Origin: Rhodocyclaceae bacterium
Lineage (GTDB): Bacteria > Pseudomonadota > Gammaproteobacteria > Burkholderiales > Rhodocyclaceae
DNA length: 64,000 nucleotides
Direction: 5' to 3'
Assembly (NCBI GenBank): GCA_023230455.1
Contig: JALNXH010000016.1
Span: 1 to 64,000 of the forward strand
A model generated the notes under the pieces. It was not told the DNA's origin, did no database searches, and saw only the letters and a list, made by a program, of their open reading frames with translations. The position numbers and the translations under genes were made by a program. How positions within the stretch are numbered: the stretch's first letter is position 1; every line of letters starts with the position of its first letter. Shown one piece after another: positions 43,772 to 52,900 of this stretch.

Positions 43772-44094
43772 CCGGGCTGCGCGACGAACTGCGCGCCTTC
43801 TGCGCCGAGCGCGACTGGCACCGTTACCACACGCCGAAAAACCTGGCCATGGCGCTGATCGTCGAAGCCGCCGAGCTGGTCGAACATTTCCAGTGGGCCA
43901 CGGCCGAGGAGAGCCTCGCCCTGGCGCCGGAGAAACTCGCCGACGTGCGCGACGAAGTCGCCGACACCTTCATCTATCTGCTGGAGCTCGCCGACGTGCT
44001 GGGCATCGACCTGATCGCTGCCGCGCGCGACAAGATGGCCAAGAACGCCGTCAAATATCCGCCGCCGGCAGAATCAAGCCGAAACGTCGGTTAA
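43750..44094 (+). CDS. MazG-like nucleotide pyrophosphohydrolase
   Basis: 114 residues of all-alpha MazG/dCTPase type: KNLAMALIVEAAELVEHFQW (about 35-53) with EAAE, and DEVADTFIYLLELAD (about 75-89), which carry the Glu/Asp residues for magnesium. Likely hydrolyses a (modified) dNTP to its monophosphate. Overlaps the VanZ-like gene, so the operon ubiUVT-VanZ-MazG is continuous. Its stop codon is at the left edge of an inverted-repeat element. Confidence 0.85.
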   Translation: MDHIETLTGLRDELRAFCAERDWHRYHTPKNLAMALIVEAAELVEHFQWATAEESLALAPEKLADVRDEVADTFIYLLELADVLGIDLIAAARDKMAKNAVKYPPPAESSRNVG

Positions 44095-44201
44095 ACCACG
44101 GGGGCACGGGGAAACCATAAACCGCAGCAAACGCATCTCCCTCGGTGAATGGATTGGCCCAACAGACAGGGCGATCCCGTTTCCCCCTGCCCCCCGTGGT
44201 T
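44094..44201. repeat. 108-bp element with 22/23-bp terminal inverted repeats
   Basis: Left arm AACCACGGGGGCACGGGGAA plus AC (44094-44115) and right arm 44179-44201 are inverted copies with one gap and one mismatch. The 63-bp interior has no gene. A run of six Ts follows at 44207-44212. It may be a MITE-like palindromic element or a long-stem terminator for the ubiUVT operon. The gap 44095-44266 holds nothing else I can name. Confidence 0.6.
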
Positions 44202-44266
44202 ATCCGTTTTTTCCACGCCCGCGAGTTTGCGATAATCCCTGACAACCTTTCACCGTTCCTGCCCCC

Positions 44267-44566
44267 ATGAGCCACTACACGCACCACCTGTTCTTCTGCT
44301 CCAACCAGCGCGCCGAGGGCGAAGCCTGCTGCGGCAACCACGGCGCCGCTGAATTGCGCGAATACGCCAAGCAGAAAGGCAAGGATCTCGGCCTGAAGAA
44401 CATCCGCGTCAACAAGGCCGGCTGCCTCGGCCGCTGCGAGGTGGGGCCAGTGCTGGTGGTCTACCCGGAGGCGGTCTGGTACACCTACGTCGACCGCGAG
44501 GACATCGACGAGATCATCGATTCGCACATCGTCGGCGGCAAGGTGGTCGAACGGCTGAAGGTCTGA
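44267..44566 (+). CDS. Thioredoxin-like [2Fe-2S] ferredoxin
   Basis: 99 residues. Four cluster ligands C11, C21 or C22, C53 and C57 (FFCSNQR, EACCGN, AGCLGRC) in the thioredoxin-like ferredoxin pattern. Redox partner unknown; similar proteins occur beside nitrogenase or in electron-transfer operons. It starts a likely operon with the hydrolase and ovoA (15 bp to the next start). Confidence 0.88.
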   Translation: MSHYTHHLFFCSNQRAEGEACCGNHGAAELREYAKQKGKDLGLKNIRVNKAGCLGRCEVGPVLVVYPEAVWYTYVDREDIDEIIDSHIVGGKVVERLKV

Positions 44567-44580
44567 GGCCGGCGCACACC

Positions 44581-45225
44581 ATGAGCCGCCACGAACACGT
44601 CCTGATCGACGGCCCCGCCGGCCGCATCGAAGTCTTCGTCGATCCGCTCGAGCAACCGCGCGGCATCGCCCTCATCGGCCATCCGCATCCGCTGTTCGGC
44701 GGCACCGCAGACAACAAGGTGGTCACCACCCTGGCGCGCGCGTTCCGCGACCTCGGCTGCGTCGCATTGCGTCCGAGCTTCCGCGGCGTCGGCGGCTCCG
44801 AAGGCGAACACGACGAGGGCGGCCTCGAAACCGAGGACCTGCTCGCCGTGCACGCCTGGGCGCGGCAGCGTTTCGGTGCCCTGCCGCTCTATCTGGCCGG
44901 TTTTTCCTTCGGCGCCTACGTGATCACCCGCGTCGCCCGCCGTCTCGCCGATGCCGGCGACCCGGCGCGGCGTCTGGTGCTGGTCGGCACCGCCGCCGGC
45001 CACGTCGAAGGCGCGCGCGCCTACGAAACCGGCGCCGTCGCGGCGGATACCGTGGTCATCCACGGTTCGGCCGACGAGACCGTGCCGCTGCAAAACGTGC
45101 TGGCCTGGGCCGAAGCGCTGGAACTACCGGTGGTAGTCGTGCCCGGCGCCGACCATTTCTTCCACCGCCGGCTGCACATCATCCGCAGCATCATCGCCCG
45201 CGCCTTCGCCGCGCCCGCCCCATGA
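44581..45225 (+). CDS. Alpha/beta hydrolase
   Basis: 214 residues. Nucleophile elbow GFSFGA (about 102-107), oxyanion region HPHPLFGG (about 34-41), catalytic-acid candidate in GSADETVPL and terminal His in GADHFFHRR. Compact hydrolase of the dienelactone-hydrolase/YqiA-like size. Substrate unknown. Its stop overlaps the ovoA ATG (ATGA). Confidence 0.85.
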   Translation: MSRHEHVLIDGPAGRIEVFVDPLEQPRGIALIGHPHPLFGGTADNKVVTTLARAFRDLGCVALRPSFRGVGGSEGEHDEGGLETEDLLAVHAWARQRFGALPLYLAGFSFGAYVITRVARRLADAGDPARRLVLVGTAAGHVEGARAYETGAVAADTVVIHGSADETVPLQNVLAWAEALELPVVVVPGADHFFHRRLHIIRSIIARAFAAPAP

Positions 45226-47336
45226 CGCCACCAACCGCCCTCTTTCCGCGCACGCCGCTGCTGGCCGGCAACGATGCCGAGGCCAAGCGCGCCGAAATCC
45301 GCCGCTACTTCCACGCCACCTACGACCGCTACGAATCGCTGTTCGAGGTGCTGGTCGGCGACGAGGCCTATTACAGGAAGCCGATTTCCCTGCGCCATCC
45401 GTTGATCTTCTACCTCGGCCACACCGCGACCTTCTTCATCAACAAGCTGTTCGTCGCCGGACTGATCGGTGAGCGCATCGACCCGCGGCTGGAATCGATG
45501 TTCGCCGTCGGCGTCGATGAGATGAGCTGGGACGATCTCAACGACGCCCACTACGCCTGGCCGGCGGTGGCCGACGTGTTCGCCTACCGCCGCAAAGTGC
45601 GCGCCGTGGTGGATGCCTTTATCGGCGAAACGCCGCTGACCCTGCCGGTGGGCTGGAAGAACCCGTTCTGGATCGTGATGATGGGCATCGAGCACGAGCG
45701 CATCCATCTCGAAACCTCGTCGGTGCTGATCCGCCAGCACGCCTTGCATTACGTCAGGCCGCATCCCGACTGGCCACCTTGCCGCCACAGCGGCGAAGCC
45801 CCGGCCAACACGCTGATCGCCGTCGCCGGCGGTACGGTGCGCGTCGGCAAACCATTCGACGACCCGGTCTACGGCTGGGACAACGAATACGGCCACCACG
45901 AAGCCGAGGTCGCCGCCTTCGAAGCCTCCCGCCATCTGGTGAGCAACCGCGAGTTCCTTGCCTTCGTCGAGGCCGGCGGCTATGCCGACGATGCGCTGTG
46001 GCCGGAGGAAGGCCTCGGCTGGCGCAATTTCGCCCAGGCGCAGCACCCGACCTTCTGGCGGCGCAAAGACGACAGCTGGCATCTGCGCCTGATGTGCGAG
46101 GAGGTGCCGATGCCATGGGACTGGCCGGTGGAGACCAACTATCACGAGGCAAAAGCCTTCTGCAACTGGAAGGCGCGCGCCACCGGCCTGCCGGTGCGGC
46201 TGCCGAGCGAAGACGAGTGGTACCGGCTCTACGCTGTCGCCGGTCTCGCCGAGCTTCCCGTCGACGCGGTCGCCAACGCCAATCTGCACCTCGACCATGG
46301 CGCCTCGTCCTGTCCGGTCAACCGTTTCCGTCACGGCGATTTCTACGACGTGGTCGGCAACGTCTGGCAATGGACCGAAACGCCGACCTACCCCTTCGAC
46401 GGTTTTGCGGTCCACCCGGTGTACGACGACTTCACCACGCCGACCTTCGACAACCGCCATAATCTATTCAAGGGCGGCGCCTGGATTTCCTGCGGCAACG
46501 AAGCCGTGCGCGCCTCGCGCTACGCATTCCGCCGCCACTTCTTCCAGCACGCCGGCTTCCGCTACATCGTCGCCGATGCGCCGCCCGCCACGCCGACCGT
46601 CGGCTACGAGAGCGACCGCATGCTCTCCGAATACAGCGAGTTCCACTACGGCGACGAGTATTTCGGGGTGCCGAATTTCCCCCGTGCGCTGGCACAGCTT
46701 GCGATCAAGGCCATGGGCACGCGGCCGGCACGCAAGGCCCTCGACATCGGCTGCGCCACCGGCCGCGCGACCTTCGAACTGGCGCGTCACTTCGAGCGCG
46801 TCACCGGCATCGACTTCTCGGCCCGCTTCATCGGTACCGGCGTGCATCTGGCCGAACAGGGCACGTTCCGCTACACGCTGGCGGACGAAGGCGAACTGGT
46901 GCGCTACAAGGAGGTACGACTCGACGCACTCGACCTCGCCGGGGTCCGCGACAAGGTCGAGTTCTTCCAGGGCGACGCCTGCAACCTGAAGGACATCTTC
47001 ACCGGCTACGACCTGGTCTTCGCCGCCAACCTGATCGACCGGCTCTACAGCCCGCGCAAATTTCTCGACGCCATCGCCGGCCGCATCAATCCCGGCGGCC
47101 TGCTGCTGCTTGCCACGCCCTGCACCTGGCTGGAGGAGTACACCCCGCGCAATGAATGGATCGGCGGCTTCAAGCGCGACGGCGAAAGCTTCACCACCCT
47201 CGACGGGTTGAAGGCAATCCTCGCCCCACATTTCAGCCTGGCGGAAGGTCCGCTGGAAGCTCCCTTCGTCATCCGCGAAACCCGGCGCAAGCACCAGCAC
47301 ACGCTGTCGGAAGTGACCGTATGGGAGAAGCGTTAG
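45222..47336 (+). CDS. ovoA: OvoA: 5-histidylcysteine sulfoxide synthase with C-terminal methyltransferase
   Basis: 704 residues in three parts: DinB-like iron-binding domain (about 20-190) with the H158-x3-H162-x-E164 ligand motif (HERIHLE); FGE/sulfatase-modifying fold (about 200-450) with GNVWQWTETPTYPF and GGAWISCG; SAM methyltransferase (about 495-704) with ALDIGCATGRATFEL near 505-520. OvoA joins cysteine to histidine through oxidative C-S bond formation and methylates the imidazole, giving ovothiol A after a PLP lyase (OvoB) step. No OvoB gene is in the window. The gene ends an operon with the ferredoxin and hydrolase. Confidence 0.9.
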   Translation: MTPPTALFPRTPLLAGNDAEAKRAEIRRYFHATYDRYESLFEVLVGDEAYYRKPISLRHPLIFYLGHTATFFINKLFVAGLIGERIDPRLESMFAVGVDEMSWDDLNDAHYAWPAVADVFAYRRKVRAVVDAFIGETPLTLPVGWKNPFWIVMMGIEHERIHLETSSVLIRQHALHYVRPHPDWPPCRHSGEAPANTLIAVAGGTVRVGKPFDDPVYGWDNEYGHHEAEVAAFEASRHLVSNREFLAFVEAGGYADDALWPEEGLGWRNFAQAQHPTFWRRKDDSWHLRLMCEEVPMPWDWPVETNYHEAKAFCNWKARATGLPVRLPSEDEWYRLYAVAGLAELPVDAVANANLHLDHGASSCPVNRFRHGDFYDVVGNVWQWTETPTYPFDGFAVHPVYDDFTTPTFDNRHNLFKGGAWISCGNEAVRASRYAFRRHFFQHAGFRYIVADAPPATPTVGYESDRMLSEYSEFHYGDEYFGVPNFPRALAQLAIKAMGTRPARKALDIGCATGRATFELARHFERVTGIDFSARFIGTGVHLAEQGTFRYTLADEGELVRYKEVRLDALDLAGVRDKVEFFQGDACNLKDIFTGYDLVFAANLIDRLYSPRKFLDAIAGRINPGGLLLLATPCTWLEEYTPRNEWIGGFKRDGESFTTLDGLKAILAPHFSLAEGPLEAPFVIRETRRKHQHTLSEVTVWEKR

Positions 47337-47345
47337 GGTGGATCA

Positions 47346-47374
47346 CTTGGCGCACGGGGCGTGTCGGCGCCAAG
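47346..47374 (+). terminator. Inverted repeat downstream of ovoA
   Basis: CTTGGCGC (47346-47353) / GCGCCAAG (47367-47374), perfect 8 bp, 13-base loop, no T-tract. Possible transcript end for the ovoA operon. The rest of the 200-bp gap to the uspA stop also holds AGCCGCT/AGCGGCT (47398-47404/47424-47430) and GACAG/CTGTC (47501-47516). Confidence 0.4.
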
Positions 47375-47536
47375 CGTCGCGGAATGTCTGTTGTTAAAGC
47401 CGCTGCCCATCGCTTGCGCTCATAGCGGCTGGAGCGCATTGATTGCAGCGGCGCTGATGCTCTGATGAGCACCTACACCATTTTGCGGGCCGAATGGTCC
47501 GACAGGCTTAACTGTCAGCTTTCGTCCACAGACATC

Positions 47537-47938
47537 TCAGCGATAGATGAGTACGGGGATATCGCAGTCTGCAAGCAACGACGCGGCAATGCTCCCCAGC
47601 AGAAACTTGCCGACGCGCGAACGGCCGTGGCTCCCCATGACGATTACGTCGCAGCCCTTTTCCTTCGCAAAATCCATGATCCCGTCTTGCGGCGTAGCCC
47701 CCCTGACGGCAACACATTCGTGTGCGATTCCGGCCAATTTCGCCTGTTCGGAGAAAAGCGCCAGAACTTTGTCGGAGTGCACGTTAAGGCCCTCATCAAG
47801 CTCGCGTACATAGGTGGGGTCCGTCACGAAAAGACCAGTCACCTGGGCGCCCAGCGCTTTGGCGAGGTCAATGCCGGCTTTCATGGCGCGTTCCGAGCGA
47901 GCGGATCCATCGGTGGGTACGAGGATGTGTTTGTACAT
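47537..47938 (-). CDS. Universal stress protein (UspA family)
   Basis: 133 residues: YKHILVPTDGSARSERAMKAG at the start and the ATP-binding GSHGRSRVGKFLLGSIA (about 102-118, G-x2-G-x9-G-S). Single domain, cytosolic. Upstream on the minus strand lies an AT-rich segment with the dyad TTAATT-c-AATTAA (47963-47975), possibly part of its control region. Confidence 0.9.
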   Translation of the reverse strand: MYKHILVPTDGSARSERAMKAGIDLAKALGAQVTGLFVTDPTYVRELDEGLNVHSDKVLALFSEQAKLAGIAHECVAVRGATPQDGIMDFAKEKGCDVIVMGSHGRSRVGKFLLGSIAASLLADCDIPVLIYR

Positions 47939-48249
47939 TGTGTCTAGCCCTTTGCTAAGTGTTTAATTCAATTAACCGTCCGCCACCAATTTAAATACTA
48001 AACACCTTGGAGGCAAGGTGTAATTTTTTAGCCGGCCGATACGCTTCTGTTTAGCCGGCGCAGAACAACCGATGATGTCGCCGAATGGACCTTCAAAACC
48101 TCTCCCGCTTCGGCTTCTTCTGGCCGAAGCCATCGCACTTGCAGCCATGACACCCAATAATGTCAGTATGTTGAAACGAAAGGGGCGGGACGATTAAGCT
48201 CTCGGTCAAGGCGCCCCGCCCCGTCCTCAACACATCAGGAGAAATGGTC
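47939..48249. other. 311-bp intergenic region: uspA promoter side, orphan terminator, dyads
   Basis: No convincing gene. From left to right it holds a 13-bp palindrome (47963-47975), an orphan plus-strand terminator (48003-48029), the repeated TTTAGCCGGC near 48027 and 48050, a stem GCTTCGG/CCGAAGC near 48108-48131, and GGGGCGGG/CCCGCCCC (48182-48189/48215-48222) before the VOC gene. The last may fold in the leader of that mRNA. Confidence 0.45.
48003..48029 (+). terminator. Rho-independent terminator without an upstream plus-strand gene
   Basis: CACCTT-ggaggc-AAGGTG followed by TAATTTTTT. The stem is only 6 bp. No coding gene on the plus strand lies between 47336 and here, so it could end a small RNA or an antisense transcript through uspA. 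Confidence 0.5.
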
Positions 48250-48759
48250 ATGCTCGACGGCAACATCGCCCAGTACGCCTACGTAGTCGCCGATCTCGAT
48301 GCCGCCATCGGGCACTGGACGGAGAGCATCGGCGCCGGCCCGTTCTTTGTCCGACGACATCTCGACCTGCCGGTCGAACATCGCGGCAAACAATCCGTAT
48401 TCGACATCAGCGTCGCGCTGGGTCAGGCAGGGCCGATCCAGATCGAGTTGGTGCAAGTGCATTCGGCCACGCAGAACTGTTTTACCGAGATGTATCCTCA
48501 GGGTGGCGGCGGGCTTCACCACGTAGCGCTGTTTACGCCGGACCTCGATAGCGCAATTCGCTCGTTTGAAAACAAGGGCGGCGAACTCGCCACCCGCGGC
48601 GTTTTCGGATCGACGCCCTTCGCCTTCATGGACGCGCGCCGGCAACTGGGATTCTTCGTCGAGCTGTATCAGGACTCCGCCGAGTTGCGCGGTATTTACG
48701 CGCTGGTGGCCGATGCAGCAGCCGGCTGGGATCGCATCACCCAAACGCGACCGCTCTGA
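48250..48759 (+). CDS. VOC/glyoxalase-family protein (methylmalonyl-CoA epimerase-like)
   Basis: 169 residues from ATG 48250; the AGGAGA at 48237-48242 is well spaced for this ATG and too close for that at 48244. Two VOC repeats with metal-ligand candidates QYAYVVADLD (Gln instead of His in the first), IQIELVQ (Glu), LHHVALFTPD (His) and FFVELYQ (Glu). The family covers epimerases, dioxygenases and glyoxalases; the substrate is unknown. Confidence 0.78.
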   Translation: MLDGNIAQYAYVVADLDAAIGHWTESIGAGPFFVRRHLDLPVEHRGKQSVFDISVALGQAGPIQIELVQVHSATQNCFTEMYPQGGGGLHHVALFTPDLDSAIRSFENKGGELATRGVFGSTPFAFMDARRQLGFFVELYQDSAELRGIYALVADAAAGWDRITQTRPL

Positions 48760-48778
48760 CCCCGCTTGAGAGGCTCCC

Positions 48779-49195
48779 ATGAAGCCGCGCATCACCGTCA
48801 TCACCCTCGGCGTCGAAGACCTCGAGCGTGCGCTCGGTTTCTACCGCGACGGTCTGGGTTTCCACACAGAGGGCATCATCGGCCGCGAGTTCGAACACGG
48901 CGCGGTGGCCTTCTTCGAACTGAACGGGGGATTGAAGCTGGCACTGTGGCCGCGAGCGAGTCTTGCCCACGATAGCGGGCTACCCCTCGCCGGTGCAAGC
49001 CCGACCGAATTCACTCTCGGCCACAACGTCGCCGCGAAAGCCGAGGTCGACACCGTGATGACGCAGGCGAAGAACGCCGGCGCCGTGATCGTCAAGCCGG
49101 CGCAAGACACCTTCTGGGGCGGCTACGCAGGCTACTTCGCCGATCCCGACGGACATCTCTGGGAAGTCGTCTGGAATCCGCAGTGGAGTGACTGA
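48779..49195 (+). CDS. VOC-family protein
   Basis: 138 residues, one beta-alpha-beta-beta-beta pair: ITLGVEDLERALGFYRDGLGF at the start and AGYFADPDGHLWEVVWNP at the end, the second carrying the conserved Glu. Related to glyoxalase/bleomycin-resistance-like proteins. It begins 19 bp after the previous VOC gene, so the two are likely cotranscribed. Confidence 0.82.
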   Translation: MKPRITVITLGVEDLERALGFYRDGLGFHTEGIIGREFEHGAVAFFELNGGLKLALWPRASLAHDSGLPLAGASPTEFTLGHNVAAKAEVDTVMTQAKNAGAVIVKPAQDTFWGGYAGYFADPDGHLWEVVWNPQWSD

Positions 49196-49222
49196 AGGCT
49201 TTTCACCGCGGCCCGGCAGCGC

Positions 49223-49897
49223 CTAAAACAGCCGCCCGGACTCCACCCACGGCGTCGCCGCCGAGTACCAGAAGAACTGGATCACGGTGAGGAAGAACGC
49301 CGACGTCCAGATCGCGCCGGCGGAAAGGCTCAGGCCCTTCCAGGTCATCTCGCTGCACGGGCCGAAGCCGGCGCCATCGGGAATAGCCGCCCATTTCTGC
49401 ACATAGGCGAGGCCGAAATAGGACAGGGTGAGCAGGCCGCCGAGCAGCCAGATGTTCGACCAGGCAACGCCCCAGAGGAGGAATTGGGGCGCCTGATGGT
49501 ACTTGTAGATGCCGAGACCGGAGATCAGGAAGGCCTCGATCAGCATATCGGTCAGCGCGCAGGCAGCGAAGATCGCCGGGAAATGCAGCCGGCCGAGGGC
49601 GCGACCGATGGGTGCGTGGAATTTGGACAGCAGCAGCGGACCGAAGCCGTAGCCGACCGCCCAGTTGCAGGCCACGGCGATCGGGTACTGCTCGCCCAGA
49701 ATGTGGATGCCGGGGATCATGGTCAGGTTGGGCGTAAACGTGGCATTGAAAAACGCCTTCGAGCACCACAGCCAGTCGAAACCGAAAATCATGAAGCCGC
49801 CGAGCAGCGCGCCGAGATTGACCGGGTTGCGCGAGCGCACCGCCCAGACGAGTACGGCAAGGAACGCCGCGATACTGCCCAGTTCGTAAATCGCCAT
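49223..49897 (-). CDS. Polytopic membrane protein of unknown function
   Basis: 224 residues with about six hydrophobic segments (near 5-20, 27-45, 70-88, 100-125, 142-165 and 188-210). The polar motifs LGGFMIFGFDWLWCSKAFFN and LIEAFLISGLGIYKY lie between them. A strong RBS (AGGAGGAT) precedes the ATG. The general look recalls AveC-type membrane proteins, but I cannot support that with defined catalytic residues. Convergent with the second VOC gene. Confidence 0.65.
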   Translation of the reverse strand: MAIYELGSIAAFLAVLVWAVRSRNPVNLGALLGGFMIFGFDWLWCSKAFFNATFTPNLTMIPGIHILGEQYPIAVACNWAVGYGFGPLLLSKFHAPIGRALGRLHFPAIFAACALTDMLIEAFLISGLGIYKYHQAPQFLLWGVAWSNIWLLGGLLTLSYFGLAYVQKWAAIPDGAGFGPCSEMTWKGLSLSAGAIWTSAFFLTVIQFFWYSAATPWVESGRLF

Positions 49898-49986
49898 GAG
49901 ACATCCTCCTGTTGTTGTGGAGCGTTACTTTAGTGGTATTTGCGGTGTTTGGTGAATCGGCACGCTCGGCGCATACGGCCGGCGGA

Positions 49987-52900
49987 CTACGCCGCCTTTT
50001 CCAGCAGGGCAGTGAACTGCTCCGCCGACATCGGTCGACCGAGGTGGAAACCCTGCACTTCGTCGCAACCCATCGCAGCCAGAATTTCAAGCTGCGTTTC
50101 GCCTTCCACGCCCTCGGCGATGACCTGCATGCCTAAGCTGTGGCCGAGGGTGACGACCGCCGTAGCGATGGCGCGGTCATCGGCATCGCTTTCGATGTCG
50201 CGGACGAAGGACTGGTCGATCTTCAGCCGGTTGATCGGGAAACGCTTGAGGTAGGAGAGGCTGGAATAGCCAGTGCCGAAATCGTCCACCGCGACATGCA
50301 CGCCGCGCGCGCGCAGCGCGGTGAGTACGCCAAGGGTGTATTCCATATCGCCGGCCAGAAGGCTTTCGGTGATTTCGACTTCGAGGGCGGCGCCGCTCAG
50401 TCCATGGCGCGCGAGCACCCGGTCGAAATTTTCCACGACGCCGCGGGCGGCAAACTGCCGCGCCGAAAAATTCACCGAAACGCGCAGCATCGGGTAGCCC
50501 TGGTCGATCCAGCTGCGGATCTGGCGACAGGCTTCGTCGAGCACCCAGGCGCCGATGGCTTCGATCAGGTTCGACTCCTCGGCGATCGGGATGAACTGCC
50601 CGGGCGAAACGAACCCCAGCGTCGGCTCGCGCCAGCGGATCAACGCCTCGGCGCCGATCAGCGAACGGGCGCCGATGTCGTACTGTGGCTGGAAAAACAA
50701 AACGAACTCCTTGGCTTCGATCGCGCGGCGCAGGCTGTTTTCCAGAACCAGTCGCTGGGAGACGGCTTCGTTCATTTCCGGGGTGAAGAAGCGGTAGGTA
50801 TTGCGGCCTTCGTCCTTCGACCGGTACATCGCCGTATCGGCCGTCTTGAGCAATTCGTCGAAGCTCGCGCCGTCGCGCGGGAACATGGCGATGCCGATGC
50901 TCGGGGTGACCATCAGATCATGCGCTTCTACGGCGAAGGGCTGCGATATCTGATCGAGCAGCTTTTGCGCCACATGGGCCGCCGCTTCCGCATCGGTCAC
51001 CGGCAACATGACCAGAAATTCGTCGCCGCCAAGACGGCCGACCGTATCCATTTCCCGCACTGCCCGGCTCAGGCGTTGCGCCACCTCCCGCAGCAGGCGA
51101 TCGCCGACAACGTGGCCGAGCGAGTCGTTGATGTTCTTGAAGTGGTCGAGGTCGAGGAACAGCAGCGCCAGCGGCGTCGCCTCACGCTGGGCGGTGGCCA
51201 GCGCCTGTTCGACCCGGTCGCGCAACAACACGCGATTGGGCAGGTCGGTTAGCGAGTCGCGATACGCCAGATAGGTGATACGTTCCTCGAATTGTTTCTG
51301 TAGCGAAATATCGGTGGACTGATCGACGTAGTGGGTGATCTTTCCGGCACTGTCGCGTACCGCGGAAATATTGACCAGTGCCGGAAAGATGTCGCCGTCC
51401 TTGCGCCGATTCCAGATTTCGCCCTGCCAGTGGTCGTCGGCTTGCAGCGCATCCCACAGGTTGCGGTAGAAGGTTTCGTCGTGGCGGCCGGACTTGAGGA
51501 TGCGCGGATTGGCGCCCAGCACTTCCTCCGGCTCGTAACCGGTCTGGTCGCGGAACGCCTTGTTGACCATGATGATGTCGCCCTTGGCGTCGGTGATGGC
51601 GATCGCCTCGTAACTGTTGGTGAACATCGCCATCGCCAGGCGTTCGCGCTCGGCCTGCTGGTGCTGCTCAGTGACATCGACCATGATGCTGAGCGAGATC
51701 GGATCGTCCCCCGAGCCCGCCATGCGGGTCAGCGAACCGCCGTGGGTGCGCAGCCAGCACAGCGATCCGTCGGGCCGGGTGAAAGAGCGTTCGAACGTAT
51801 AGTTGCGCCGCCGCCCCATATCGATGTCTTCGCCCAACTGGTGGATTTCGTCTTTCGTGATGGAGGGAAAGGTAATCCCAAGATAGCGGTCCATATCCAC
51901 TTCGACCGCCTGATTGCCGAGACCGATGATCCGCGCCGCGGTCGCATCCAGCCGCACCCTATGCGTTCGCAGGTTGACCTCCTTCAGTCCGATGCCGACC
52001 GAGTCCAGCGTCATGCGCAGGCGCTCCTCGCTCTGCGCCAAGCGCTCGGTAGTCGCCTGGCGCTCGCGCTCGCGGTCGAAATTTTCCAGCGCGAAGGAAA
52101 CGTCGCGGCCGATTTCATCGGCCAAGGCAACGACATCCGCGCTGAAGAACCCGCATTGCGGAGACATCAGCGCCAGAACCGCAACGACTTCGCCGAAGCG
52201 CGTGACCGGCATCGCTGCGTAGGCGCGGATGCCGACCCGGCAGCAGTCCTCCTGCCAATGGGAAGCGACCCGCGGGTCGTTCTGGATGTCGTTGGACACC
52301 TGGCTGCGACCGGAGAGAAATGCGCTGACCACCAGTCCCGGGCTCCTCCCGGAAGGAATGTTCAGCTGCATGAGCACAACCGCCTGGCGCACGGTTTCCT
52401 CCAAGCTGCCATGAAAGGCCGCCATCTCGACGCGCCCCGACTCCCAGTCGGCCAGTCCGATCCAGGCGCCGGAGAATCCGCCGCGCTCGACGGCGGCGCG
52501 GCAGATTTCGCGGAAAAGTTCGGCTTCGCTGCGACACCGGACGATCGCCGAATTGACGGCACTCAATGTGGCATAGAGCGAGGAGAGATCCTCGATCCGC
52601 CGTTGCGCCTCGCGCTCGGCCGTCACGTTCAGCGCGGTACCGACGAAGCCGCTGATCCGGCCCTCCGCATCGCGCAGCGGCGCCAGGCGCAGATCGACCC
52701 AGATTAGGCCGCGTTCGGGGCGGCCATAGCGCAGCGTGATCGAGAACCCAACGCCTTCGCGCCGCGCATGACGCCAGCCCTCGATGAAGCGGGCGAAGTC
52801 TTCGGGGTGGATCGCACGCTGCCAGTTCGTCCGATCCAGATCGCCCAACGGAATGTCGACGAAGGAGGACATCACTTCGCTGCAATAGACCACGTCGCCC

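Noticed and set aside
47963..47975. TTAATT-c-AATTAA near uspA as an FNR box
   Set aside because: It lacks the TTGAT-N4-ATCAA half-sites; kept only as an AT-rich dyad.
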